Assembly (NCBI GenBank): GCA_025677815.1
Contig: JAIXMP010000028.1
Location: forward strand, 62,001-126,000
Direction of reading: 5' to 3'
Length of the DNA: 64,000 nt
Origin: Phascolomyces articulosus
Taxonomy: Eukaryota; Mucoromycota; Mucoromycetes; Mucorales; Lichtheimiaceae
This document shows, in pieces, positions 1 to 10,587 of the stretch. Position numbers and translations under genes: made by a program. Position 1 is the stretch's first letter. Each line of letters starts with the position of its first letter. A model generated the notes under the pieces. It was not told where the DNA came from, ran no database searches, and was given only the letters and a program-made list of their open reading frames with translations.

Positions 1-2007
1 ACATGGATAATACACACATTGAATTAGATCAAACAAACAAAACGTTTTTGGGTCCTGATTTTTTGCTAAATTACGTACCTATTAGCTCAGAGTCTAATAA
101 AAAAAAAATTCACCTGTTTACACACTCTCACACGCAATGCCACCCAATAGGTTACACTATACTATTTTTTTTTTTCTTCATTGATAACTTTACTAAAAAG
201 TTCTAAAAAACCTGTCATAAAATAAATAATAATAAAACTGTGGAGAAGCAATATCGACAACTGGAAGGATTTCTTTTTTTTTTTTTTTGGTCCCTTAAAA
301 AAAATATCGATGATCTTCGTTGATAGGGAAAATAAAAAAAAAAATTAGGAACGGGGCTTTGCTTAATAATGAAAACCAATAATTAGGATCCTTTCAAATG
401 ATCGTTCCTTCTTACCTTTTGAAGTCTTTTCAAGATGTGACGGGGAAAAAGCTGCAGCAGTTTTCGTTTTCGTTTTCGTTTCCTTTTTTTTTTATGGTTC
501 AAACATCGTCACCAAACCAAATTGTTCCTCAAAAAGTCATAATTTTTTTTTCTCATGAGGTTACACGTATAAACTACAGACGATGATGATGATGATGTTT
601 CGGAACCTTGCATTTTCACCTTTTTTTTTTCTTTCCGCTGTAACAGATAATTCACCCACACAGTTTTCTTCATTTCCTTCGCTGGAATCTAACTCAACTC
701 TGTTTTTAATCATTTTTCACTATTACTTATTACAACATCTAAATAAGGTGGTTCGTTAGGATATGTTTCTTTAAATGGATATGTTCAATGATTAGTTGAT
801 CGGTTGTCTGTAAAAATGGAATGGAAATATATGGATTACATCAAAGATTGTTGAGAACTACGTCGATAGAGTGAAAAAAAAATGTTGGGAAAGCAGAAAA
901 AGTTGGATAACCATATATATGCACCCCTCAAGAAAAAAGCATGCTAATAATAAAATGACAGTGATACGAGAAAGAAAGTTTTACTCTTGAGGCCTTTTTT
1001 TTTTATGTTTGTCTATATTAGATAATGACGTACTGAACGATTGTGGAGAATGTATTCTATGAGTTATCAAAGTGCCTGAATAGAATAAATAAAAGAGAAT
1101 TCCCTCTGTTCCAAATAAAAATTGTATAATATAATATGTGATAAAAAAAAGTAATAAGCTGATTTGCTCTAATAGTTGATCTCATCACAATTTTATATGA
1201 TTCTAATATAAAAGGAAAGTTCATTCTTTTGGATCGTGTAAAAAGGAGACCAGGGCTCATCATCAAAGTTTACAGTACTATGAAACGTATTTAAAACAAA
1301 CAGAACATCATTCCTTTGGATCATCTGGACGATAGGAAAAAAAACGGGTACGTGGTTGTCGTCATCATCTATTATACTCTTTTTTTTCTAACAAGACGAC
1401 CATTTCTGCCTGGTTCTGGCTGAGCAGAATTATGAATTGCTAATGATCAGCTGCAAGGGACTTTTATTTATTTTTCTGTCACGACAAAACACAAACAAGA
1501 ACCAAGAAATGCATATTATCAAACTCTATTTTGCTTTGCAGATTGGGGTTTTTTTTAGGGGAGTGCTAAGCTTTGCACATTAGTTATCCAGTTTGATATG
1601 GCATCTGCTTAAAATAAAAATAAAAATTGATCTATTAGATATATATCTTGGTAGTGATCCATCATCTTTCTTATCTTCAGCATGATAAGATAAGATACTT
1701 TTTTATATATACAGAATCATAGAAGATCGAATAACTGGGGAGATTTGCATGTTATTTTCCATTTTACGCTAATGTATCTCAATTTCTTTTACTTTTTTTT
1801 TTTGGCCAGTATCCTGTGTCGAAATGCTATTTTATATACTCAATTCCTATATTATGTATAAAAGTATGAATAGTAATCCATAATAATAACTTTGTGGTTG
1901 TTATCTTTCATTCGCTGAGAGATACACTACTGAATGAAGTTGAAAGAATTTTATTTCATCCCATATCGTGGAACAGCAGTAAGCTGAAAAACCGTTGAAA
2001 ACACTCG
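1..2007. other. gene-free AT-rich stretch
   Basis: I see no credible gene here. The open frames are short, low in complexity and driven by homopolymer runs (poly-T near 170, 275 and 485; a GAT repeat near 583-595). No intron-like signals link them into a longer coding frame. Confidence 0.5.
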
Positions 2008-3110
2008 GTATATTGCTCAGCCGATAGATGTCATAAGAATCAACGACTACCCTTTAGGCATTGTATGTATGGGAGCCGATCATTGAGTTTGGTTCTTTGA
2101 TTACCTCCGTTGTTTTGGGCATTATGTGGGACTACTCCCAGGTTGTGCGAAGATCGATTGGCCATCCCGTTTCCTTTTGTTGTGGATAAAGTTGCGGGTC
2201 TTGATAGTCTTGACAAGCACAGGACAGTCATTTTATTCCAATACATTGAAGGCATGTTTTTTTGATTGAATCATCTCAAAAAGGCATTGGCTATGCTGGT
2301 TGTCGGTCAGTCAGTACACACACAGCCATAGGATAGTTCAGGTTCACGACAGACATGTCTTTATCGGGCAGGTGTCTGATTAACCTGGTAGAGAGTTGCT
2401 TCTCTGTCTGTTTAAGGATGGGGCGCTTTTTCATGCGGGCATAACGCGTGAACTCTTATTAAGAAAAGTATTACCGTGTGTGGGGTTTTTCATTGAATGA
2501 ATGTGTGTTGATTATAATAGTTTTTTATAGCTTTCACTAATTCATACATAAGATTTACGTTCATCAAAGGAAATGCTTTCAACGGATGAGGGGTATGATT
2601 GTATCTTGCCAAGGAAAGTATTATTGTGGCTTTTTATTGGATAAGCCTGTGTTGTTTATAATGTGTATTATTTTTTGTAACTTTTACTAATTTATATCTA
2701 AGATTCATGTCCACCAAAGGAAATGTTTTCAACGGACGAGGGGTACGACCGGACCTAATAAACCAACAACGGATCACTGGAGAATGAAACCATAATGTGA
2801 TACTGGTAATAAATTTGGAACAAATAACACGACAATTGGATCAGATACAACAACGATGGATCTATTGAAAGAATGGATGGAAAAGAACGATATGTCAAAA
2901 GTGATAAACAACCCAATGCGATCCAAGACTGTATGATCGACTGGATCGAGTAATTACCAAAAACATCTTGATAGAGAGGATGGATGAGATATTATGATAA
3001 TGATGATAAATTGGACCAAGGTTTAATGATATAGAGTTCCTATACTGATTTACTGATAATAATAATCTGAATCATAACACCACCATCCTTATTGAACGTA
3101 AATAAATAGA
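2008..3110. repeat. dispersed repeat, copy A (truncated at left)
   Basis: This block matches 41587-42710 in the same orientation, by eye at roughly three quarters identity or better over the best parts. Shared landmarks include CCCTTTAGGC, GTTGTGGATAAAGTTGCGGG and ACGAGGGGTACGACCGG. Inside it, a unit of about 130 bp ending in AAAGGAAATG-TTTTCAACGG is duplicated in tandem (about 2455-2600 and 2610-2750), as in copy B. No long open frame survives. Copy B carries extra sequence to its left, so copy A is shortened at that end. It may be the tail of a non-LTR element or a non-autonomous repeat; the class is not established. Confidence 0.7.
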
Positions 3111-3456
3111 ACTACATATATGTTTCATATTTTCTTGAGTTATTTAGTTATCCTTATGTTGCTGTGCTGAATGAAAACATACATATTGCCTACAGTATAT
3201 ATATAATTAAAACGCAAAGTGCTCTGAATATATGGGCTTTTTTTTATGGTGATTTTAATCAGTATGGGTCCGTATTTAACCTCATTTAAAATAAAATAAA
3301 AAACAAATTACATACCAGCATTAATTTTTCTATACTTGTAAATGATCACTTTATGTTATGCATACGCAAGGAGTGAAATTTGCTTCCGAGAGTTTTTTCT
3401 TTTTTAACTTAAAAAATTCGTAATTATTTTTCATGTCTTATATAACTTTGTTCCCC
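3111..3456. other. AT-rich spacer
   Basis: Lies between the dispersed repeat and a small Cys-rich ORF on the minus strand. Nothing recognisable is seen. Confidence 0.4.
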
Positions 3457-3591
3457 TTATATTGGTTTACGTGTTTGTTTTAACTTCTTGGTACATTCTT
3501 TATCCGCATGATGGCATGTGTTACACTGGCAACAATTGACATATCCACAAGCATGACATTGTAAATATAATAGCTTATAGGTACTTGCCAT
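3457..3591 (-). CDS. 44-aa Cys/His-rich micro-ORF, possible zinc-binding fragment
   Basis: The minus-strand frame from ATG (3591) to TAA (3457) encodes 44 residues. Its middle is dense in metal-ligand residues: C-x2-C, then C-C-x-C-x2-C-H-H and a further Cys. A basic tail (KKLKQTRK) follows. This density is unusual for random AT-rich DNA and looks like a zinc-ribbon or cross-brace fragment, such as the C-terminal Cys-rich tails of some transposases. It is too short to assign to a family. It could be a relic exon of a mobile element or a chance ORF. Confidence 0.3.
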   Translation of the reverse strand: MASTYKLLYLQCHACGYVNCCQCNTCHHADKECTKKLKQTRKPI

Positions 3592-3770
3592 TATGGTTTC
3601 CAATGTTTTATTATCCTCACTGTATATATATTATGATATACAATGAAAGGATCGTCCTCTAATTACAGTATAAATAATTTGGGGGCTCTTTCCGTTTTTC
3701 AACACTTTTTCTGAAAAATTACCATAAGCAGTAGCGTTTCCAGCCACGCAATAGGTACTTTCTACCTTCT

Positions 3771-4781
3771 ATGGACCAACAACTTATGGATCTTCCTAAT
3801 AACAAGCCATTATATCACTCAGAAACTATGGCGACACCCTCACCACTTGTATCATCTTGCTACTGTTCATGTGCCTTCAACAGGGACCACCACACTTTGT
3901 TATACACCAAACTTCAGAACTCTGAATCTCACTGCCAACTCTACCGTCAGGCATACATCCAGTGCTCCAAAGAACTAGAACAATTACGAGAACGTATTGC
4001 TATCCTTGAACAGCATGTATATCAACAATCTACTATCAACCATGGATCAAAGACTTCTACTCATACAACAGAGCAGATAACAAAAAACTCAATTCCGCCA
4101 GGCACCTTCCCACCCCCACTGGAATCATCTCCCCAAATTAGTAATACTTACAACCAATATCGTCATCCAAAACATTCAGAATCCATTACTAGCCCCGTAT
4201 CGAAATCAACACCGTCATTGTCATCCGCAACATCTATAAATTCTGAAATCCACCCTCCCACTGACGAAGGCATAAATGAAATGGACGACCAAACTCATGA
4301 TCAACATCCAACAATATCATCAGCAACACAGTTCTTCACGGAGCCTGTTCCGTTACACGACAGATTTAATTATATCTACTTGCCATGTAAACAACGCCGA
4401 CCTCGAAAAGAAATCCGCAAGCTCCTCAAGTCATGTAGCATAAATACATCCCGAGTTCTAGACATCACGTTTCCGACAAAGAAAGTTTTAGGCATCTTAT
4501 TACACTCTCACTACATACCGGAAGCCAGCCAATGCTTCAGAAAAGCTGGTGTCAATATATTAACAACCTTCGATCCACTTAATCCAAATAATGTAAATGA
4601 TACACGATACTCAACACTATCACTCCCTGAAAAAACAAAAATGTCTTATGAACTTCACCAAAACCGGTGCATACAAGCAATGCAGCACTGCGATCATAAA
4701 TATCTTGGCCAGATAGCTGGAACCTTCCTATCAAAAAATTGGATTACCAAGGATGATTATGACTCATTTGATTATGATTAA
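3771..4781 (+). CDS. coiled-coil protein of 336 aa, possibly a retrotransposon ORF1
   Basis: A single uninterrupted frame of 336 codons starting at ATG 3771. Residues about 45-90 are rich in Leu, Glu and Gln and should form a coiled coil (SKELEQLRERIAILEQ). Residues about 95-190 are a disordered Ser/Thr/Pro linker. Residues about 205-336 form a compact basic-then-mixed domain beginning RRPRKEIRKLLKSC. This order (coiled coil, disordered linker, small C-terminal domain) is that of many non-LTR retrotransposon ORF1 proteins, and the gene sits among repeats with no reverse transcriptase next to it. The family assignment is inference; I do not recognise the C-terminal domain with certainty. An ordinary single-exon host gene is the alternative. 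No frameshift or internal stop is present. Confidence 0.45.
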   Translation: MDQQLMDLPNNKPLYHSETMATPSPLVSSCYCSCAFNRDHHTLLYTKLQNSESHCQLYRQAYIQCSKELEQLRERIAILEQHVYQQSTINHGSKTSTHTTEQITKNSIPPGTFPPPLESSPQISNTYNQYRHPKHSESITSPVSKSTPSLSSATSINSEIHPPTDEGINEMDDQTHDQHPTISSATQFFTEPVPLHDRFNYIYLPCKQRRPRKEIRKLLKSCSINTSRVLDITFPTKKVLGILLHSHYIPEASQCFRKAGVNILTTFDPLNPNNVNDTRYSTLSLPEKTKMSYELHQNRCIQAMQHCDHKYLGQIAGTFLSKNWITKDDYDSFDYD

Positions 4782-6552
4782 TACAAACAGAATAGCTATA
4801 CAAATCCCCATATTTATATTACCCTTTTTCTGTGGAGTTACCCACACCTTTTTCCTGCCGCCCCGCAGGTTTTTCAGTACCAAACTTTGTGAGCTGACGA
4901 GAGCAAGAAGCTGAAATCAGCGTGTGCTCATTTAATTTCGTCCTTAATAAAAATTTATAATTTCAACGTATAAATAATTTGTAACAACATAGCTAGTTCC
5001 ATCTCCAATCCTAACAACATGTACTGAAACCTATTCTTCAATGTTATCTATGCTAGAAAGTAACGTCAAAAATATTCTTGACAGAATCTTTTTTGAAGAG
5101 ATGAACCAATACGCGTGTTGTTAGTATACAGTGTTGGAAGTTAAATTTTTTGGCGATACAAAATGAAAATGGTCTATTCTTTTCCAAACACGTTGGAGCT
5201 GATTTTGATACATTTAAATAAAAATGAGGTAATGGTTTTGAGAATGGATCACTTAATCAAAATGGAGCTATATGAGCGAAATTGAGCCAAAGACCTTGGA
5301 GGAATTTGGATCCATCCCATACTACTAAAACTACTCGTCTTTAAAAACAATTTTCCAAACAAAATACATATGCTGAGAGATCAAATAATATTCAACACCG
5401 AACAGTCCTTATTTTTTTCGGTGCATTTTGCATATTACATCCGAACATTTCAATAGCAACAACAAATAATAATAACAATTACCATATAAAAAAATTCATC
5501 ATCTATAATAATACTTTATCAGCAATAATTTGCGTATTAAAGTACAAAATACTATAGAAAAAAGCGTTACCATTATTCGATATGCTAATATATACAGTAA
5601 GCGAGCAATAATAGTGATAAAAAATCATTATCGTTTACAACTCATCTTGTCATAAAAATAGCCTATAAATATCATTCATATATGGAAAAAAAGGAATTGG
5701 GATGAAAAATAATCTTTGATAATAAAGCTTAGCAATGGTGATATGATGCTTATATATATATATTGGGTGTTGTCATCGTGATAAAAGTGGTATTTATTAT
5801 GTTAATATTACTGTCGAACAAGTTATACATAGAGCAAAATTACCACGTAGCAGGATAAAGTATGTATCAATAAACTATCAGTGCATCGTGGTGATAATTA
5901 CATAATATATGCTCCATTGGTTATTTACTATGCTTGTGTAATATGTCAACAAATATGGCATCAGCTTTCCATTATTTGACATTACGAATAAACTTTTTAT
6001 AATGAAATTGCGCCTTGTTCATATTTTTAGGTCAAAAGAAAAAAGACAATAATATTTCATCCATAGATAACATTTAAGAGAAAATGGCCTTTTCCACTGA
6101 ATATTTACCTAAAGATTTAGATTAGTGCAATATAAACAAATATTTATATATATAACCCGTTTGTTTACTTGAACAACGCGAGACAGAAATAAAACTGTAA
6201 GCTATTTTAAATGTTCCAGATATAAACTAGTTTATAGTACCCGCTTATTAGTATATCTACTTAAGATGATAAATCGTAAACAATAATAGGTTATCATCGG
6301 CGATACCTGTAAAGTATAAATATCCCAAATAGGATTATTTTGTTTATGTTCATGTGAAACAAAAAAGACACATTTTTAATAATAACAAATGTCATGATGT
6401 ATAAAGAAGATGCAACAGCATGTTACAATGCAGATAATATTAAGTAACAGATCTGTATAAATTAATAAAATATAGAAGAATTATCCGTTCACAGATGGAT
6501 TACTATATGAATAAAAATAAATGCATCAACTGTTACAGTATCAAAATCTTCT
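4782..6552. other. gene-free AT-rich stretch
   Basis: About 1.8 kb of strongly AT-rich DNA rich in TATA and AATAAT strings. No frame longer than chance and no reverse-transcriptase remnant following the 3771-4781 ORF could be seen. Confidence 0.45.
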
Positions 6553-6555
6553 TAA

Positions 6556-6665
6556 TGTTACAAGAATTCTGCTCTCCAATCCGATGATGTTCCCGAGCAT
6601 ACTCTAGGACTCACCTTGCTCCAATCCTTACAACAAGAGAACGAGCTTCTGCAAACGAGAATGAC
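6556..6665 (+). pseudogene. coding exon interrupted by MULE-A (left part)
   Basis: An open frame after TAA (6553-6555) encodes 36 residues with a Leu/Gln/Glu heptad-like stretch (TLLQSLQQENELLQTR). It stops being host sequence at the MULE-A boundary. If the element and one copy of its 8-bp duplication are ignored, the same frame continues at 10357 for 11 more codons to TGA at 10388. The exon is likely part of a host or older repeat gene on the plus strand. It may be the 5' part of the gene starting at 10587, but splicing between them could not be proven. Confidence 0.4.
6658..6665. repeat. target-site duplication of MULE-A, left
   Basis: AGAATGAC, identical to 10349-10356, directly outside the left inverted repeat. 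Mutator-like elements make 8-10 bp duplications, so 8 bp fits. A ninth base differs (G on the left, C on the right). Confidence 0.8.
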
Positions 6666-6732
6666 GGCTACGTCTAATTGCACACCCCCTCTCAAAAAAA
6701 AAAAAAATTGCACACCCCCTTTGAAGGTCCGA
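6666..6732. repeat. MULE-A left terminal inverted repeat
   Basis: 67 bp whose outer and inner parts pair with 10298-10348. The motif TTGCACACCCCCT occurs twice here, separated by a 14-base A tract. The right end has the two motif copies closer together, so the A tract is an expansion or insertion in the left end. The repeated CACACCC boxes are candidate transposase binding sites. Confidence 0.8.
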
Positions 6733-6849
6733 AGATAAAAATGCTTTTGCAGAAAACAATATATAAAACTGAAAGGTAAAAAATAAAAGAGTATAAAAAG
6801 AGAAGAGACAATAGGAAAAAGAAAATAATATGTGAAAAAGGAAAGGGAA

Positions 6850-9800
6850 CTATTTGGTTAAATCGACAGGTTCGGAATCAGATGAATAAATGGAATGAAC
6901 ATCAGCATCGTCAGGAAGAGAAATTTCAGTGAATATACGAATAGATTGATCAAATACATCTTTGAAAAGTAGATACCATGGATCAGCAGTTAATACTTCT
7001 TTCTTTCTTCCACGACTTTCATAATAAAGTGCTGGCCATTGGATATGTGTATCGTGTTTGATTTTTACAAGGATGAAATGATTAACAATAAGCAGCAGAG
7101 CGATTGGGTGTGTACTTTCTGCATGGGCCGGATCGATTTGAAGAGGAAAAAAAGTATTAGATTCGTAACCGTAAAGTGCTAATGGAGGTTTGAATGTGTC
7201 AGAAGCAATTTGTGCACATTCAGGGGCACAAAACCATTCGTTACTATTTGGATCGAGGACCTGTTTAATACGACGGTGATCGTAGCGTTTGTAAATACCA
7301 TCGATATTTTTCAAATAGTGGATGAGCATTGCATCTTTTACTTCAATATATCTTCCCTCATCACCAAATAATGCAACTGCTAATGCTCGAAATCCACAGT
7401 TTCCATCTGGAGCTGGGTTATACACCATTTCAACTTCGGAGCGAGGTATCAAGCTATGTTTTACCATATTTAAATTAGGTACAAAGCGAATTTTACGGGA
7501 TGGTGGTGTGGATGGATTAGAGGCAGATGATGTACTATATGTCTGGGTGTTATCAGTAGGTTCACGTTTTCCACTCCTAAAATTTAAATTTAAATTGCCA
7601 AGAATAAGGTGAACATGCTCATGCTTCATAACAATATTTTATATCTACATGGACAACATATTACCATATTTCTGCTTCCTCACGGCCAAATTCAGTTTTG
7701 GCTTTCTTTTGACTTGCATTTTCTTGATATTCTAATGCAATTAAATCGCGCTTGTTATTTTTTTGATGATATTTTCCTCGGCCATTCTTTGGAGAGGTTT
7801 TTGGTTGTTGTAAGTCTTTAATATTTATGAAAAGATCATCACTGATTGCTTGCAAGCGCTGCAGTAAGGTTTTATGTTGATGTGGGTACTTATAAACCAA
7901 ATTATTAATACGAGTAAGCTCAACATTAATCTGATCTTCGACAGTGGGGGCAATGTAACGTTCTGTTACTGCAAGGATGTTGCTTTCGTTGTCTGAAGTT
8001 TTGTCTTCTATATAACCGAACAAAATGTAAGCATCGAGTATAGGTGTTACTTTTATTTAATTACCTTGTGGGGCGGTTTTTTCTGGATAAAGGTGCCAAC
8101 GTCTAGGAATTAAACTCAAAGGAATTTCCCCAGCAGAGGGTAACATATGACAGCAAAGGATATTGTAATGAGCTTTGATGTTACATCTGCAATTATCTGT
8201 TTTCAAAATATTGCGATGCTTTAATTCCCCACAAATGGCATAAAATGCAAATTTTGATATTTTACGCTGTAATTGAGCAAGGCGTAGCTTATAGTCCGGT
8301 GGAAGACGAGGGTCAACATCGAAAGATTCTTTGTCCAATTGCCTTTTCCAAGATAAGTTCTGTTTTGAATTACAAGAAAAAATATTGTTACATATACATA
8401 TCTCATCCTATATCCGATCATTTATACATACTCTCAACCTGTAATGTTCATCGATTTGTTCAAAGACGGAATAAAAGTTGCCGCTTGATGACTGGATCGA
8501 CTTTTTTAATGTAGCGTGTGTACCTTCAATCCGGTTTGTACTGTTGTTGCCAAAATGAACTACATATGCAATATCGCGGCCAACCCACTTTTCACGAAAT
8601 TCAAGTTTTCTATTTGTTTTATTTATATATGCAGAAAAAATATTAATTGATTGTATATTAAATATTAGGTCGTCAATTAACATAAATGTGGTTTACTCAC
8701 TCTTCTAGATACTTTTTAACCTCATCCGGTTTTTTCGATTTCTGAGCGATTTCATTGTACATGGCTAATGCTTTAGTCTCAAGCTCCTCATCTGGAACCA
8801 CACATATTTTGGAATACTCGTCATCATATTTATCAGCCATCAAAAAATTGACTGCCTTTTCAAGTTGTTCATAATCGTCCTTGACATCGAAAAGTTTTTA
8901 CAATTTTGTTCGAAAGTTACGTCGAATGTGAACTTTACACAATAACTTTTTTGAGTCAGGAAAAAAATTATCCAGTGCTCTTATCAACGGCTCTGCACTA
9001 TCAGTAACAAAGACCTTGGGAAAGACAGATCGGTGAGATGGCCAAACTATATCTCGAATTTTTCCAACTACCCAGGCATAAGTTTCATTTGTTTCCCGAG
9101 ACACCCATCCTCCTGCAATGCAAAATGTTTTCAAACTTGGATATCCAATGTTTCCGGTGCCTACAACATTGATGAAAGGCATGCGATGCTTGTTTGTCTT
9201 GTATGTTGCATCCAAAACCACCACCTCTGGAAACTTGCACGCCAAATCAATGGCTGATTGATGAGCCCAAACAAGGGAAACCAAGAATTGCTTTCCCCCC
9301 TCCTTTTTAGAGTCAAACTCAACCTCGTATCCACTCTCTTTAAGCTTGGTAATTAATTGGAACATTGTATGATCAGGATCATTGTTAAATATCGTTTGTC
9401 GCATATTGGTAATATCCTTCGGGTCAACAATTTTATTCTTGCTAGCAAGGAATGACATAATGGAGCTGTTTGATGCATGACTCTTAATCATGTTGATAAC
9501 AAGTGCTTCATCATCAACGTCGAGGCGGCGTAACATCGGATACGACGATAGCTCTTGAGCTAATTCATGATTATGCTCACCATTGTAAAAAGATACAACA
9601 TGCCATTGCTGACTATGCTTATTCAATGGTCTAAGTGTCATACGGAACAGACATCCAAAACGTTGAGAATAACCTCTACGTTGTTTGTTTTTATTGGTGT
9701 CCAACGTAGAATCGGTAATTTCACCATTATCCTTAGCAACAAACATTTTTGGTGTATCATTGCTTTGATCGTCATCATGAACGTTGCTGCTGGCTGGTTG

Positions 9801-9995
9801 ACCATAGTGCTTACAAGCAATAATCATCTTTCTTTTGTCGTCCTTTTTTCCACGCGAAGTATTGCTTTTAAAAGTGAACAACGCGATTCCATTCTTTTCA
9901 CCCCATGCAAAACATGCTTTTCTGGCAGCATTGTGATCATCCCAAGATTGTTGAAGTTCATCCGGGATTGATAACATTGAAGTGGATTCAGACAT
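6850..9995 (-). pseudogene. MULE-A transposase with FAR1-like DNA-binding, DDE, SWIM and C-terminal OTU domains (one nonsense codon)
   Basis: Five exons, all phases agreeing: 9995-8701, 8609-8432, 8359-8065, 8007-7665 and 7576-6850, giving 946 codons including the final stop. Residues 20-145 resemble a FAR1/WRKY-GCM zinc domain (Cys61, Cys115, His141, His143). The MULE DDE core has Asp262 (LDATYKTN), Asp332 (VTDSAEPL), a C-x2-H pair (Cys353/His356) and Glu459 (NRIEGTHATLK). A SWIM-type C-x-C...C-x-H finger follows in exon 3. Exon 4 is basic and probably a linker. Exon 5 is an OTU cysteine protease with Asp761-Gly-Asn-Cys764 and His870 (IVNHF). Codon 366 is TAA (8898-8900); the frame on both sides is otherwise clean, so the copy is broken only there. 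A role in excision and integration, plus deubiquitination, is known for the separate families; the combined role is inferred. Confidence 0.85.
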
Positions 9996-10297
9996 TGTGA
10001 TCAGTAATGAAATTGTAAAAAGTTGCTTTTAAGTATTAATAAGAAAAGATTAATTTGTAATTGATATTATTTTTCCATTTCCTTTATGTATCATTTGTGC
10101 TACCGTTTCTATAATACACAGTCGCTACTTTTATTATTTCATATATATTTCTTTATATTATAAACTTGAGTACAGCTATTACGATTAAATAACAAATATG
10201 ATATTATTATTGCCATTCATTTGAAAAAACTGGGTTAATTGATATATTATTCGAGTTGCATAATATGAATTTATTATATCTAAATATTAGACCTTAC

Positions 10298-10348
10298 TCG
10301 GACCTTCAAAGGGGGTGTGTAAGAGAGGGTGTGCAAATAGATGTGGCC
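10298..10348. repeat. MULE-A right terminal inverted repeat
   Basis: 51 bp pairing with the left end. The inner 20 bases (TCGGACCTTCAAAGGGGGTG) match the inverted left end exactly; the outer part has a few substitutions. Two CACACCC-type boxes are present in inverted form. Confidence 0.8.
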
Positions 10349-10356
10349 AGAATGAC
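10349..10356. repeat. target-site duplication of MULE-A, right
   Basis: AGAATGAC, the partner of 6658-6665. Confidence 0.8.
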
Positions 10357-10452
10357 TGGCAGAACACATTGTTATGTACGATCTCTTTGAAAAAAAAAAG
10401 ATTTTCAATTATCGAGATTGTTTTAACACAATGACTATTGACTTCTTATAGA

Positions 10453-10587
10453 ATGCAATCAATGTTCAAATGGCCACTTCAACATGAATTACGTAATCGA
10501 AATGTTTATCCTAATGAAGAAAGACGTAGAGGTCAAATGGATATCACGGATTTGCATGAATTATATAACTTGATCACTTACCCATAA
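10453..10587 (+). other. possible exon or relic ORF of 44 codons
   Basis: The frame from ATG 10453 to TAA 10585-10587 encodes a charged peptide (RNRNVYPNEERRRGQMDITD) preceded by a plausible acceptor (CTTCTTATAG at 10442-10451). Its stop overlaps the ATG of the next gene by one base. It may be an internal exon of the gene cut by MULE-A, but phases with the upstream exon do not join cleanly. Confidence 0.25.

Larger units (their letters stand above)
6666..10348 (-). mobile_element. MULE-A: Mutator-like DNA transposon carrying an OTU protease domain
   Basis: A 3683-bp element bounded by related inverted ends (left GGCTACGTCTAATTGCACAC; right, inverted, GGCCACATCTATTTGCACAC) and flanked by AGAATGAC direct repeats. 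Nearly the whole interior is one five-exon minus-strand transposase-OTU gene. The ends diverge by a few bases and the gene has one nonsense codon, so this copy is probably older than MULE-B and may not move by itself. It lies in a coding exon of the opposite orientation. Confidence 0.85.

Noticed and set aside
7322..7612. Plus-strand frame of 96 codons within MULE-A
   Set aside because: It is the complement of the OTU exon and has no motif of its own.
9567..9971. Plus-strand frame of 134 codons within MULE-A
   Set aside because: It is antisense to transposase exon 1, with no independent coding evidence.
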